Positions 16,392-25,243 of a DNA stretch of 64,000 nt are shown here, piece after piece. This DNA comes from Phycicoccus endophyticus (GTDB taxonomy: Bacteria; Actinomycetota; Actinomycetes; Actinomycetales; Dermatophilaceae). Under the pieces are notes generated by a model. That model made no database searches. It was not told the DNA's origin and saw only the letters and a list, made by a program, of their open reading frames with translations. How positions within the stretch are numbered: the stretch's first letter is position 1; each line of letters opens with the position of its first letter. Position numbers and translations under genes: made by a program. Location of the stretch: NCBI RefSeq assembly GCF_011326735.1, contig NZ_JAANCN010000002.1, forward strand, positions 124,001 through 188,000, given 5' to 3'.

Positions 16392-17335
16392 CGCCGCCAG
16401 CCGAGGACGCACCCCGGGAGCGCCCACGCGCCACGGTCGAGGTGGCGACGCCGGTGGGAGGATGGCTATCGCCGTGGCCGAACGTCGCGGAGCTGGCTGC
16501 CGTTCTCCCCACCGACAGGTGGACCCTCGTCGGTGGCCTGATGACGCAGCTGCACACCGTGCACCGGGGCATCGGCGTCGTCCGTCCGACGAACGACGCC
16601 GACATCGTGCTCCACATCGAGACCAGCCGCGGCGTCCCCGACGCGACCGCCACGGCTCTGGAGGGGCTGGACTACCGCCTGCGCGACGCCGTCGACCCTC
16701 GCAGCAACACCGCCCATCGGTTCGTCCGCGGCACCGATCGGGTCGACCTGGTGGCCGGCGCTGCGGGCGACGAAATCGTCGACGTACTCATGTCCGACCA
16801 TCCCGCCCCCAAGGTCGTGGAGCGGCTCCGCGGCCGCGACATGGTCCGCATCGAGGGAGGCACTCAGGCCCTGCAGCGCACTATGAACGCCGTCCTCGAG
16901 ATCACCACCGCGAAGCGCACCCTCATCTCTGTACCCAGCTCGTTGGGCGCGGTCGTCCTCAAGGCCGCCGCCTACACCTGCGACAGTCGCGACCGCGACC
17001 GCCACCTCTTCGACGCCGCCGCACTGCTCGCCTGCATCGAAGACCCCTTCGTCGAGCGCGACAATCTCCGCGGATCCGACCGACGACGCCTCACGACTCT
17101 GCGCCGAGCCCTCGCCGACGACCATGCGGCCTGGCGCCGCCCTCATCCACGGCCTGCACATCACCGTCATCGACACCACCACCGGCAAGCTCATCCGCCA
17201 GCTCACCCTCGACACCACCCGCCGATACCAGCCCCAAAACCAAGGACTCCCCGAACCCTGAGGGTTCGGGGAGTCCGCGATGTCCTGAGACATCACAGGG
17301 CGCGCCCGAAGGGATTCGAACCCCTAACCTTCTGA
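16388..17335 (+). CDS. Nucleotidyltransferase-fold protein (AbiEii-like toxin), C-terminus disrupted
   Basis: The first ~245 residues look like an AbiEii/MNT nucleotidyltransferase. WTLVGGLMTQLHTVHRG gives the GG-containing helix, and TNDADIVLHIE gives the paired catalytic aspartates. The later segment LGAVVLKAAAYTCDSRDRDRHLFDAAALLACI is typical of the toxin's second domain. After about residue 248 (near 17135) the reading frame becomes an unnatural His/Pro/Arg-rich tail. That tail is the wrong frame of an IS481-type transposase end and then runs antisense into tRNA-Arg (…KGFEPLTF at the stop). The true protein is therefore probably truncated or its natural end has been replaced. The start overlaps the antitoxin stop by four bases. 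Activity of the present product is doubtful but the catalytic half is intact. Confidence 0.6.
   Translation: MTPPAEDAPRERPRATVEVATPVGGWLSPWPNVAELAAVLPTDRWTLVGGLMTQLHTVHRGIGVVRPTNDADIVLHIETSRGVPDATATALEGLDYRLRDAVDPRSNTAHRFVRGTDRVDLVAGAAGDEIVDVLMSDHPAPKVVERLRGRDMVRIEGGTQALQRTMNAVLEITTAKRTLISVPSSLGAVVLKAAAYTCDSRDRDRHLFDAAALLACIEDPFVERDNLRGSDRRRLTTLRRALADDHAAWRRPHPRPAHHRHRHHHRQAHPPAHPRHHPPIPAPKPRTPRTLRVRGVRDVLRHHRARPKGFEPLTF
17139..17261 (+). mobile_element. 3' remnant of an IS481-type transposase
   Basis: In the frame beginning near 17124 the DNA encodes HITVIDTTTGKLIRQLTLD and then a TRRYQP block, ending in TGA at 17259-17261. This is the well-known C-terminal tail of IS481-family transposases in actinobacteria (pattern V-D-x-x-T-G-x-L-x-R-x-L-T-L-D-x-x-R-x-Y-Q-P). 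Only the last ~40 codons are present and no upstream transposase domain exists. It is in another frame from the toxin gene and evidently replaced that gene's 3' end. A hairpin follows directly. Confidence 0.7.
17244..17276. terminator. Perfect 15-bp hairpin after the transposase remnant
   Basis: GGACTCCCCGAACCC (17244-17258) and its exact complement (17262-17276) flank a TGA loop. This strong hairpin without a U-tract is a likely actinobacterial terminator, brought in with the IS end or serving the tRNA-Arg transcript in the opposite direction. Confidence 0.65.
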
Positions 17336-17373
17336 TCCGTAGTCAGATGCTCTATCCGTTGAGCTACGGGCGC
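17301..17373 (-). tRNA. tRNA-Arg (anticodon ACG)
   Basis: The minus strand folds into a standard cloverleaf. The acceptor stem is GCGCCCG/CGGGCGC and the D arm GCTC...GAGC. The anticodon stem TCTGA/TCAGA encloses loop CTACGGA, giving anticodon ACG (read as ICG). The T arm is AGGGG-TTCGAAT-CCCTT. CCA is not encoded. It decodes the common CGN arginine codons. A disrupted toxin gene and an IS remnant abut its 3' side, as often happens beside tRNA genes used for integration. Confidence 0.97.
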
Positions 17374-17459
17374 CCGCTGCGCTCGCACGCAACGACTGTG
17401 CAGACTACCCGAGCGCAGCGCACGGGGAGAAATCGGGCGGCGCGGACACCTCGCCTCCG

Positions 17460-17491
17460 CCGATGCTTGTGAAAACCTTCACAAGCATCGG
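17460..17491. promoter_or_regulatory. Perfect 14-bp palindrome with CRP/GlxR core upstream of pckG
   Basis: CCGATGCTTGTGAA (17460-17473) and its exact inverse complement (17478-17491) flank AACC. The core TGTGA-N6-TCACA at 17468-17483 is the consensus of CRP-type regulators, GlxR/Cmr in actinobacteria. It lies 132 bases before the pckG start and 87 bases past the tRNA-Arg 5' end. A cAMP-responsive site would suit a gluconeogenic gene. The extension beyond the CRP core could alternatively indicate another dimeric regulator. Confidence 0.75.
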
Positions 17492-17623
17492 TGCCGCGCC
17501 CCACCGCGTCCTACGCTGGATGTCGAGGCTCCCAGCGATGGGCGCCCGAGGTTCCCACCGGCAGCGTCGCGAGCCCGTCGCCTGGAGGTCGACCACACCC
17601 GGGATCGACGGAAGGAACCCACG

Positions 17624-19444
17624 ATGACGACCACCACAGCCACCAGCGCACCGACGACACACACCGGGCTGGTCACCTGGGTCGACGAGGTCGCCGCTCT
17701 CACCGAGCCGGACACCGTGGTGTGGTGCGACGGCTCTGACGAGGAGTGGGACCGGTTGACGAGCGAGCTCGTCGACGCCGGCACCTTCGTCCGCCTCGAC
17801 GAGGACAAGAAGCCCAACTCCTTCCTCTGCCAGTCCGACCCCACCGACGTCGCGCGCGTCGAGGACCGCACGTTCATCGCCTCCGCCCGCAAGGAGGACG
17901 CCGGCCCGACGAACAACTGGGTCGACCCGGCCGAGCTCAAGGCGACGATGACCGAGCTGTACCGCGGGTCGATGCGTGGACGCACGATGTACGTCATCCC
18001 GTTCGTCATGGGCCACCTCGAGGCGACCGTGCCGATGTTCGGCGTCGAGGTCACCGACTCGGCCTACGTCGTGACGAACATGCGCATCATGGCCCGCATC
18101 GGCACCCCCGTCCTGCGCAAGATGGAGGAGCTGGACGCATCCTTCGTCAAGGGCCTGCACTCCGTCGGCGCCCCGCTCGCCGAGGGGCAGCAGGACGTCG
18201 CGTGGCCCTGCAGCGACACCAAGTACATCGCCCACTTCCCCGAGACCCGCGAGATCTGGTCCTACGGCTCCGGGTACGGCGGCAACGCCCTCCTCGGCAA
18301 GAAGTGCTACGCCCTGCGGATCGCCTCGGCGATGGCGCGTGACGAGGGCTGGCTCGCCGAGCACATGCTCATCCTCAAGCTCACCTCGCCCGAGGGCCGC
18401 ACCCACTACATCGCCGGCGCCTTCCCCAGCCAGTGCGGCAAGACCAACCTCGCGATGATCGAGCCCACGCTCGAGGGCTGGAGCGCCGAGATGGTCGGCG
18501 ACGACATCGCCTGGATGCGCTTCGGGCCGGACGGGCGCCTCTACGCCGTCAACCCGGAGTTCGGCCTCTTCGGCGTCGCCCCCGGCACCGGCATGCACAC
18601 CAACCCGCAGGCGATCCGGACCATCGAGAAGGGCAACTCGATCTTCACCAACGTCGCCCTGACCGACGACGGTGACGTGTGGTGGGAGGGGCTGACCGAG
18701 ACCCCGCCGGCCCACCTCACCGACTGGAAGGGCCGCGACTGGACCCCCGAGAGCAGCGAGCCGAGCAGCCACCCGAACAGCCGGTTCACGACGCCCGCCA
18801 AGCAGACGCCGATGATCGCTCCGGAGTACGACAACCCCGACGGTGTCCCGATCGACGCCATCCTCTTCGGCGGCCGCCGCAAGACGACGGTGCCCCTGGT
18901 CTACGAGTCGCGCGACTGGGGCCACGGCGTCTTCGTCGGCGCGACACTCTCCTCGGAGACGACGGCCGCGGCCACCGGCGCGGTCGGGGTCGTCCGCCGC
19001 GACCCGATGGCCATGCTCCCCTTCATCGGCTACCACGCCGGTGACTACATGGCGCACTGGCTCGAGGTCGGCAAGCAGGCGGACGCCTCCAAGCTGCCAC
19101 GGATCTTCCAGGTCAACTGGTTCCGCCGGGCCGAGGACGGCTCGTTCCTGTGGCCGGGATACGGCGACAACTCCCGCGTGCTCACCTGGGTCGTCCAGCG
19201 GCTCGAGGGCACCGCGGGTGCCGTCGACACCCCGGTCGGGCTCGTCCCGGAGCAGGGCGCACTCGACACGACCGGCCTGGACCTCGACGAGGACCAGCTC
19301 GCGGCCGCCCTGCGGGTCGACACCGAGGAGTGGAAGGCCGAGCTGCCGCTCATCGAGGAGTGGTTCGCCAAGATCGGCGACAAGCTGCCGACCCAGCTGG
19401 CCGACGAGCTCGCGACGCTCAAGGAGCGCATCGAGCAGGCCTGA
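17624..19444 (+). CDS. pckG: Phosphoenolpyruvate carboxykinase (GTP)
   Basis: A 606-residue cytosolic enzyme, the normal length for actinobacterial GTP-dependent PEPCK. It interconverts oxaloacetate + GTP and PEP + CO2 + GDP, the entry step of gluconeogenesis. The kinase-1a (P-loop) motif [12 protein letters not shown] holds the reactive Cys271 and Lys273. Other signatures are [18 protein letters not shown] near residue 114, [23 protein letters not shown] for the metal site, and [23 protein letters not shown] near the C-terminus. The ATG at 17624 follows GGAAGG. It is a single gene with its own promoter region containing a perfect CRP/GlxR-type palindrome, suggesting cAMP- or carbon-source-dependent control. 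Confidence 0.98.
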   Translation: MTTTTATSAPTTHTGLVTWVDEVAALTEPDTVVWCDGSDEEWDRLTSELVDAGTFVRLDEDKKPNSFLCQSDPTDVARVEDRTFIASARKEDAGPTNNWVDPAELKATMTELYRGSMRGRTMYVIPFVMGHLEATVPMFGVEVTDSAYVVTNMRIMARIGTPVLRKMEELDASFVKGLHSVGAPLAEGQQDVAWPCSDTKYIAHFPETREIWSYGSGYGGNALLGKKCYALRIASAMARDEGWLAEHMLILKLTSPEGRTHYIAGAFPSQCGKTNLAMIEPTLEGWSAEMVGDDIAWMRFGPDGRLYAVNPEFGLFGVAPGTGMHTNPQAIRTIEKGNSIFTNVALTDDGDVWWEGLTETPPAHLTDWKGRDWTPESSEPSSHPNSRFTTPAKQTPMIAPEYDNPDGVPIDAILFGGRRKTTVPLVYESRDWGHGVFVGATLSSETTAAATGAVGVVRRDPMAMLPFIGYHAGDYMAHWLEVGKQADASKLPRIFQVNWFRRAEDGSFLWPGYGDNSRVLTWVVQRLEGTAGAVDTPVGLVPEQGALDTTGLDLDEDQLAAALRVDTEEWKAELPLIEEWFAKIGDKLPTQLADELATLKERIEQA

Positions 19445-19527
19445 CGCTCTTGCCCGGACCAGGACGGGCCCTGCCGGTGGCGCTCCGGCGGGGCCCGTCC
19501 GCCGCGTGGGCGGCCGAGACGCCGGGC

Positions 19528-20154
19528 TCAGATGGTCGTCGGCGCCGTGTCGTCGTCGGCGCCGTCGGAGCCGGATCCGCCGCCGGGCAGCTGCTGGCCC
19601 GGCGCCCCGCTGCCGGTCCCGTCGTCCTCACCGTCGGTGCCCGGAAGCCCCGGCCGGTCGCCGTCGCCCCACGGCGTGCCGCCCTGCTGGGGGTCCACGC
19701 CGCCCCCGGGCAGCTGCTGGCCCTGGCCGCCACCGGAAAGACCCTGTCCCTGTCCGCTGCCGGGGAGCTGTCCACCGCCGGGGAACCCGCCCCGGCCACC
19801 ACCGGGGAACTGCCCACCGCCGATGTCGCCCCTGCCAGAGCTCTCGCCCTGGGCCACCGCGGCGGTGGCACCCACCGCCCCGAGGACGCCGAGGGCGAGC
19901 GCGGCAGCGACCGCCACGAGGCTCGTGCGCCCGGACCACCGACCCGGCCTGCCCGCCCCGCGCTCGGCCTCGGCCTCGGCCTCGGCGACGGCCTGCGCCG
20001 GCGCGGGGGGCGAGGCCGGCGTCGAGGTCGACGGCACGCCGCTCGTCGGCCGCGTCGGCGTGCTCGGCAGCGGCCCCGTGGGTGCACTGGCCCAGGCGGG
20101 GTCGGCCGGCGGCTGGGGACGGGTCGGGCGGTCGTCGGCGGGCCGGTCGCTCAT
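19528..20154 (-). CDS. Gly-rich single-pass membrane protein divergent from a two-component system
   Basis: A 208-residue protein of unknown function. Residues 1-55 are Pro/Thr/Ser-rich and 55-65 are an Ala/Glu helix. Residues about 77-101 form one hydrophobic segment (LVAVAAALALGVLGAVGATAAV). Beyond it lies an extracellular tail rich in Gly, Pro and Gln (repeated QLPGGG and FPGGG units) ending TAPTTI. The ATG at 20154 has GAGGAG seven bases upstream; earlier in-frame starts have none. It is transcribed away from the response regulator across a 164-base gap, so it is a plausible target of that system. The ArnT-like transferase nearby has a similar Gly-rich loop, hinting at a shared envelope role. 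Confidence 0.72.
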   Translation of the reverse strand: MSDRPADDRPTRPQPPADPAWASAPTGPLPSTPTRPTSGVPSTSTPASPPAPAQAVAEAEAEAERGAGRPGRWSGRTSLVAVAAALALGVLGAVGATAAVAQGESSGRGDIGGGQFPGGGRGGFPGGGQLPGSGQGQGLSGGGQGQQLPGGGVDPQQGGTPWGDGDRPGLPGTDGEDDGTGSGAPGQQLPGGGSGSDGADDDTAPTTI

Positions 20155-20318
20155 GTCTGCTCTCCTCGGTCGACGGGTGCTCGCGGGAGACTCCCACCCC
20201 CGCCTGTGCTCAACCTGTGGCGCCGCCCGGAGGTCCCTGGCACCCTGTGGAGGTGGCCCACAGCATCCGCACAGGCAGCACATCGGAGCGCCCCAGCGGC
20301 GGCACACAGACTTCTCCC

Positions 20319-21059
20319 ATGCAGACCCGCCAGCAGCCCGCCCCCGCGCCGGCCCTCGCCCGCCCCGACGGAAGCCCGGTGCGCGTCCTCGTCGTCGACG
20401 ACGAGCCGAACCTCACCGAGCTCCTCAACATGGCCCTGCGCTACGAGGGGTGGGAGGTGCGCTCGGCCGCGAGCGGGATGCAGGCGGTCCGCACGGCGAA
20501 GGACTTCGGCCCGGACGCCGTCGTCCTCGACATGATGCTGCCGGACTTCGACGGCATGGAGGTGCTGCGACGGATGCGGACGGAGGACCCCAACGTCCCG
20601 GTCCTCTTCCTCACCGCCAAGGACGCCGTCGAGGACCGCGTCGCCGGGCTCACCGCCGGTGGCGACGACTACGTGACCAAGCCGTTCAGCCTCGAGGAGG
20701 TCGTGGCCCGGCTGCGTGCCCTCATGCGGCGCACCGCGATCACGGCCGTCGAGAGCGACTCCCTCCTCGTCGTCGGCGACCTCACCCTCGACGAGGACAG
20801 CCACGAGGTGAGCCGCGGCGGCACCGAGATCCAGCTGACGGCCACCGAGTTCGAGCTGCTGCGCTACCTCATGCGCAACCCTCGGCGGGTGCTCTCCAAG
20901 GCCCAGATCCTCGACCGGGTGTGGAACTACGACTTCGGTGGCCAGGCCAACGTCGTCGAGCTCTACATCTCCTACCTGCGCAAGAAGATCGACGTCGGCC
21001 GGGCGCCGATGATCCACACGATGCGCGGGGTGGGGTACGTCCTCAAACCCGCCGAGTGA
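20319..21059 (+). CDS. OmpR-family response regulator
   Basis: A 246-residue two-component regulator. The receiver domain (residues about 21-135) has the acidic pair Asp27/Asp28 and the phosphoacceptor Asp71 in VVLDMMLPDFDG. The conserved lysine is in FLTAKDA. The winged-helix output domain (about 150-245) contains IQLTATEFELLRYLMRNPRRVLSKAQIL and ends in the RGVGYVL motif. A 17-residue disordered N-terminus precedes the receiver. The kinase gene begins four bases after its stop, so they are co-transcribed. The pair resembles the TcrA/TrcR type of actinobacteria. The likely targets are the divergent Gly-rich membrane protein gene and possibly the downstream transferase; no operator was identified. 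Confidence 0.95.
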   Translation: MQTRQQPAPAPALARPDGSPVRVLVVDDEPNLTELLNMALRYEGWEVRSAASGMQAVRTAKDFGPDAVVLDMMLPDFDGMEVLRRMRTEDPNVPVLFLTAKDAVEDRVAGLTAGGDDYVTKPFSLEEVVARLRALMRRTAITAVESDSLLVVGDLTLDEDSHEVSRGGTEIQLTATEFELLRYLMRNPRRVLSKAQILDRVWNYDFGGQANVVELYISYLRKKIDVGRAPMIHTMRGVGYVLKPAE

Positions 21060-21063
21060 GCCG

Positions 21064-22563
21064 ATGACGAGCCGGCCCCGGATCCCGGAGGTGGCCTACC
21101 ACCCCTCGCGGTGGACGCTGCGGACGAAGCTCATCGCCGGCGTCCTCGTCCTGTTCACCGTCGTCATGCTCGCCACGAGCGCGCTCACCGTCCTGGAGAC
21201 GCGGCGCTACCTCGAGGCCCAGCTCGACGAGAGCCTGCAGAGCGCGCTGCTGCGCGCCGGGGACCGCCGCGGTGTGTACGAGGACGACGGCGACGGCCCG
21301 GCACCGCGGCGCAGTGCCCCACCAGGCGCCCCCGGTGGGGACAACGTCCTCGTCCTCGGTCTGACCGAGGACGGCACCGTCGCGACCGACACCGGCGGGT
21401 ACTCGCTCAACCAGGTCATCCTGCCCTCCGGGGAGGACGGCACGCTCGACGCGGACCAGATCGAGAGGCTGTCGGCGGTGGAGCCCGGCGAGACGGTGCG
21501 CGTCGACGTCGGCGACGGGGTCGGGGAGTACCTCGTGACGGCACGGACCCTCGACGACGGCAGCCGCTTCATCGTCGGCGTCTCGACCCGCCCCGTCGAC
21601 GAGCTGCTCGGCAAGCTGCTCGCGCTCGTCGTCGGAGGGACGGTCGTCGGTCTGGTCCTCGTCGGGGTCGGTGGCGCGGTCGTCATCCGGCGCAGCCTGG
21701 CCCCGCTCGACCGGGTGGCAGCCACGGCGCGGCAGGTATCCGCCCTCCAGCTCGACCAGGGCGACGTCTCACTCGCGGTTCGGGTGCCCGACGACGACGC
21801 CGACGGCCGCGACGAGGTCGGCCAGGTGGGGCTCGCCCTCAACACGATGCTCGACGACGTCGAGCAGGCGCTGCAGGCCCGCCAGGAGAGCGAGATGCGC
21901 GTGCGGCAGTTCGTCGCGGACGCCTCCCACGAGCTGCGTACCCCACTCGCCTCGATCCGGGGCTATGCCGAGCTCACCCGCCGTGAGAGCGACCCCGTGC
22001 CGCAGACGGTCACCCATGCCATCGGCCGGGTCGAGTCCGAGGCGCTGCGGATGCAGGAGCTCGTCGAGGACCTGCTGCTCCTCGCCCGGCTGGACTCCGG
22101 CCGTCCGTTGGAGCGGGAGCCGGTCGACCTGTCGCTGCTCGCGATGAATGCCGTGAGCGACGCGCACGCCGCGTCCCCGGGCCACGCGTGGGAGCTCGAC
22201 CTGCCCGAGGAGCCGGTCGAGGTCACCGGGGACGGTGCCCGGCTGCACCAGATCCTCGCCAACCTGCTCGCCAACGCCCGCACACACACCCCGTCCGGGA
22301 CCCGGGTCGTCACCCGCCTGCGCCCCGAGGGCAGCATGGTGCGCATCTCGGTGTCCGACAACGGGCCCGGCATCCCGTCCACCCTGCAGCCGAAGGTGTT
22401 CGAGCGGTTCACCCGGGGGGACGACTCGCGCAGCCGCGCCCGGGGCTCGACGGGGCTCGGGCTCTCGATCGTGGCCGCCGTCGGCCAGGCGCACGGAGGA
22501 CGGGTCGAGGTGACCTCCGAGCCGGGGGCGACGACCTTTTCGGTCCTGCTCCCGGCCGCCTGA
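21064..22563 (+). CDS. Sensor histidine kinase
   Basis: A 499-residue membrane kinase partnering the preceding regulator. A first membrane segment (about residues 23-43) and a second (about 185-210) bracket a ~140-residue extracytoplasmic sensor. HAMP follows, then the HisKA dimerisation domain with phosphorylated His289 in FVADASHELRTPLASIRGY. The ATP-binding domain has the N box ILANLLANARTHT, G1 box DNGPGI, and G2 region STGLGLSIV. Domain order and length are standard. The sensor stretch is not a recognised ligand-binding domain. The gene converges with a GNAT gene 15 bases downstream. Confidence 0.95.
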   Translation: MTSRPRIPEVAYHPSRWTLRTKLIAGVLVLFTVVMLATSALTVLETRRYLEAQLDESLQSALLRAGDRRGVYEDDGDGPAPRRSAPPGAPGGDNVLVLGLTEDGTVATDTGGYSLNQVILPSGEDGTLDADQIERLSAVEPGETVRVDVGDGVGEYLVTARTLDDGSRFIVGVSTRPVDELLGKLLALVVGGTVVGLVLVGVGGAVVIRRSLAPLDRVAATARQVSALQLDQGDVSLAVRVPDDDADGRDEVGQVGLALNTMLDDVEQALQARQESEMRVRQFVADASHELRTPLASIRGYAELTRRESDPVPQTVTHAIGRVESEALRMQELVEDLLLLARLDSGRPLEREPVDLSLLAMNAVSDAHAASPGHAWELDLPEEPVEVTGDGARLHQILANLLANARTHTPSGTRVVTRLRPEGSMVRISVSDNGPGIPSTLQPKVFERFTRGDDSRSRARGSTGLGLSIVAAVGQAHGGRVEVTSEPGATTFSVLLPAA

Positions 22564-22578
22564 GCGACCGAGCTGGCC

Positions 22579-23067
22579 TCAGACGGGCAGCCGGTAGGCG
22601 AGCAGGTCGACCTCCGGCCGCGGCGACCAGTCCCTCTCGGGGGTGCGCACGAACCCCATCCGCTCGTAGAGGCGGTGCGCTGCATGCATCCAGGACCCGC
22701 TCGAGAGCACGAGCGCCGCGCACCCGTCGGCGCGGGCGCGGCGGACGCACTCGTCGCTGAGCAGCCGGCCGACGCCCCGGCCCCGCGCGGAGGGCGAGAC
22801 CGCAAGCATCCGCACCTCCGCCTCGTCCGGGCCGCCGACCTCGGCGAAGGGCGTCCCCGGCGGGACGTAGGTGACCGTCCCCAGCATCGCGTCGCCGGCC
22901 ACCGCGACGAGCAGCACGGCATCGCGGGCTCGCGAGGCGGTGTCGAGCAACGTTGCGGCGTAGGGGTGCTCGGCCGTGATCTGACCGTCGGCAGCGTAGG
23001 CCTCGACCGCCAGAGCCCCGACCGCCGCCAGCTCGCCTTCACGGGCGGGACGGACGACGAGCTGCAC
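22579..23067 (-). CDS. GNAT-family N-acetyltransferase
   Basis: A 162-residue single-domain acetyltransferase using acetyl-CoA. The core motif A reads VRMLAVSPSARGRGVGRLLSDEC, with the Q/R-x-x-G-x-G/A pyrophosphate loop as RGRGVG. The C-terminal motif B is HRLYERMGFVRTPERDW. The substrate cannot be inferred; homologues of this kind acetylate small amines or protein N-termini. It sits alone on the minus strand between the histidine kinase and the membrane transferase, with no coupling to either. Confidence 0.9.
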   Translation of the reverse strand: MQLVVRPAREGELAAVGALAVEAYAADGQITAEHPYAATLLDTASRARDAVLLVAVAGDAMLGTVTYVPPGTPFAEVGGPDEAEVRMLAVSPSARGRGVGRLLSDECVRRARADGCAALVLSSGSWMHAAHRLYERMGFVRTPERDWSPRPEVDLLAYRLPV

Positions 23068-23125
23068 GTCGTCATCGTAGGCCGGTCACAGGCGAGGCAC
23101 AGCCGTCGGGGCCAGCCTGGAGCCC

Positions 23126-25243
23126 ATGGACACCGCCACCCTGCCCGAGGCCACCCCCGCGGGGGCCCCTGACGCCCGAGCACCCCTGGGGCCGACGGCG
23201 GCCGACCCCGCCGGCCCGCGGGGAGGCCGCCTGCGGCACCTCGTCCGCGGCCCGGAGGCCGACCCGGCCTGGGCCCGCCCGGCGCTCCTGGCCCTGCTCG
23301 TCGTCACCGCCGTGGCGTACCTGTGGAACCTCACCGCCAGCGGATGGGCGAACGCCTTCTACTCCGCCGCCGTCCAGGCCGGCAGCACCTCGTGGAAGGC
23401 GTTCTTCTTCGGCAGTCTCGACGCGAGCAACGCCATCACGGTCGACAAGCCGCCGGCGTCGCTGTGGGCCATGGCCCTCTCGGTGCGCCTGTTCGGGCTC
23501 AGCTCCTTCGCCATCCTGCTGCCGCAGGTCCTCATGGGCATCGGCACCGTGGCCGTCGTGCACGCCACCGTGCGGCGACACTTCGAGCACGGAGCCGCCC
23601 TGCTCGCCGGCGGCGCCCTGGCGCTGACCCCCGTCGCGGTCCTGATGTTCCGATTCAACAACCCCGACGCGCTCCTCACCCTCCTCATGGCGCTCGCCGT
23701 CTGGGCAACGCTGCGCGCGCTCGAGGCCGGCTCCTACCGCTGGATCGCGCTCGCCGGTGTCTTCGCCGGCTTCGGTTTCCTGACCAAGACCCTGCAGGTC
23801 TTCCTCGTCGTGCCCGCGGTGGCCGTCGTCTGGATGGTGTGTGCGGACACCCCACTGCGCCGTCGGGTCGTCGGCGGCCTGCTCTCGGTGGGCGCCTTCC
23901 TCGTCTCGGCGGGGTGGTGGGTCGCCGTCGTCGAGCTGGTGCCCGCCTCGTGGCGTCCGTACATCGGTGGCAGCCAGACCAACTCCTTCCTCGAGCTGAC
24001 CTTCGGCTACAACGGCTTCGGGCGGTTGGACGGCTCCGAGGTCGGCCGGGTCGGTGGCGGTGGTGGCGGCGGGTTCTCCTCGGGCACCGGCTTGTTCCGG
24101 ATGTTCGACTCCTCGGTCGGTGGTCAGATCTCCTGGCTGCTCCCCGCCGCGCTGGTCTTCCTCGTCGGCGGTCTGGTCATGCGCGCCCGGGCACCCCGCA
24201 CCGACGCCCGTCGGGCCGGCTATCTCGCCATGGGGCTGTGGCTCCTCACCACGGCGCTGGTCTTCTCGTTCATGCAGGGGATCTTCCACGAGTACTACAC
24301 GGTCGCCCTCGCGCCGGCGATCGCCGCCCTCGTCGGCATGGGGGCCGGCGAGGCGTGGGACCGGCGACACGACACCGTCGGCGCCCTGACGCTGGCCGCC
24401 GGCACTGCCGCCGCGTCGGTGTGGGGCTTCGTCCTCCTCTCCGGCACGACGGCGTACGGCGGGTGGCTGCGGTTCACGGTGCTGGCACTGGGGCTCGCCG
24501 CCACCGCGCTCTTCCTCGTCGTCGGTCGGCTCCACGTGCGGGCCCTCGCGGGCCTGGGCGTCATGGCCGTCGTCGCCGGCCTCGCCGGGCCGGCCGCCTA
24601 CACGGCCTCCACCCTGGCGACGGGGCACAGCGGCTCGATCGTCACGGCCGGCCCGTCGAGCAGCGGCGGCCCCGGGGGTGGCTTCGGAGGCGGACCGGGC
24701 GGTGGCGCCCCCGGCGGCACCGCGCCCGGTGGAACCACCCAGGGCGGAACTGCGCCGGGTGGCACGACCCAGACCAACCCGAACGGAGGGACCTCGCCGT
24801 TCGCCGGCGGCACCCAGCCCGGCGGGAGCGCACCCGGGGCCGGAGGGTCGGCGGGTGGCGGGATGAGCGGCCTGCTCGACGCGTCCACCCCGGACGCCGA
24901 TGTCGTCGAGGCGCTCGAGGCGGATGCCGACCAGTACACCTGGGTCGCCGCCGCCGTCGGGTCGCAGAACGCCGCCGGCCTTCAGCTGGCGACCGAGGAG
25001 CCGGTGATGGCGATCGGTGGGTTCAACGGGTCCGACCCGTACCCGACCCTCGAGCAGTTCCAGCAGTACGTCGCGGACGGCCAGATCCACTACTTCCTCG
25101 CCGGCGGTGGCTTCGGCGGGCAGCAGGGCGGCTCCGACGTGGCGGACGAGATCAACAACTGGGTGAGCCAGAACTACACCGAGGTGACGATCGGCGGGGA
25201 GACGTTCTACGACCTCACCCAGCCGACGGGTTCGGGGCAGTGA
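23126..25243 (+). CDS. ArnT/PMT-like membrane glycosyltransferase (GT39-type)
   Basis: A 705-residue polytopic protein of the PMT_2/ArnT superfamily, which transfers sugars from polyprenyl phosphates on the outer face of the membrane. The first loop has the conserved acidic pair Asp99 and Asp107 in FFGSLDASNAITVDKPP. At least ten further hydrophobic segments follow to about residue 500. Residues about 510-585 are an extraordinary Gly/Pro/Thr-rich loop. A final soluble domain (about 590-700) contains AAVGSQNAAGLQLATEEPVMAIGGFNGSDPYPTLEQF, typical of this subfamily. It overlaps the GtrA gene by GTGA, so donor flipping and transfer are probably coupled. Its neighbours suggest envelope glycosylation controlled by the two-component system. 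Confidence 0.9.
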   Translation: MDTATLPEATPAGAPDARAPLGPTAADPAGPRGGRLRHLVRGPEADPAWARPALLALLVVTAVAYLWNLTASGWANAFYSAAVQAGSTSWKAFFFGSLDASNAITVDKPPASLWAMALSVRLFGLSSFAILLPQVLMGIGTVAVVHATVRRHFEHGAALLAGGALALTPVAVLMFRFNNPDALLTLLMALAVWATLRALEAGSYRWIALAGVFAGFGFLTKTLQVFLVVPAVAVVWMVCADTPLRRRVVGGLLSVGAFLVSAGWWVAVVELVPASWRPYIGGSQTNSFLELTFGYNGFGRLDGSEVGRVGGGGGGGFSSGTGLFRMFDSSVGGQISWLLPAALVFLVGGLVMRARAPRTDARRAGYLAMGLWLLTTALVFSFMQGIFHEYYTVALAPAIAALVGMGAGEAWDRRHDTVGALTLAAGTAAASVWGFVLLSGTTAYGGWLRFTVLALGLAATALFLVVGRLHVRALAGLGVMAVVAGLAGPAAYTASTLATGHSGSIVTAGPSSSGGPGGGFGGGPGGGAPGGTAPGGTTQGGTAPGGTTQTNPNGGTSPFAGGTQPGGSAPGAGGSAGGGMSGLLDASTPDADVVEALEADADQYTWVAAAVGSQNAAGLQLATEEPVMAIGGFNGSDPYPTLEQFQQYVADGQIHYFLAGGGFGGQQGGSDVADEINNWVSQNYTEVTIGGETFYDLTQPTGSGQ

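Noticed and set aside
16388-17335. Full 315-residue length of the toxin reading frame as a natural protein
   Set aside because: The last ~65 residues are His/Pro/Arg-rich, contain the wrong frame of an IS481 tail and end antisense within tRNA-Arg, a typical spurious ORF end.
18843-20318. Long plus-strand reading frame running through the end of pckG into the response regulator
   Set aside because: It is an Arg/Ser/Pro-rich shadow frame; the regulator begins at its own ATG at 20319 with a normal receiver domain.
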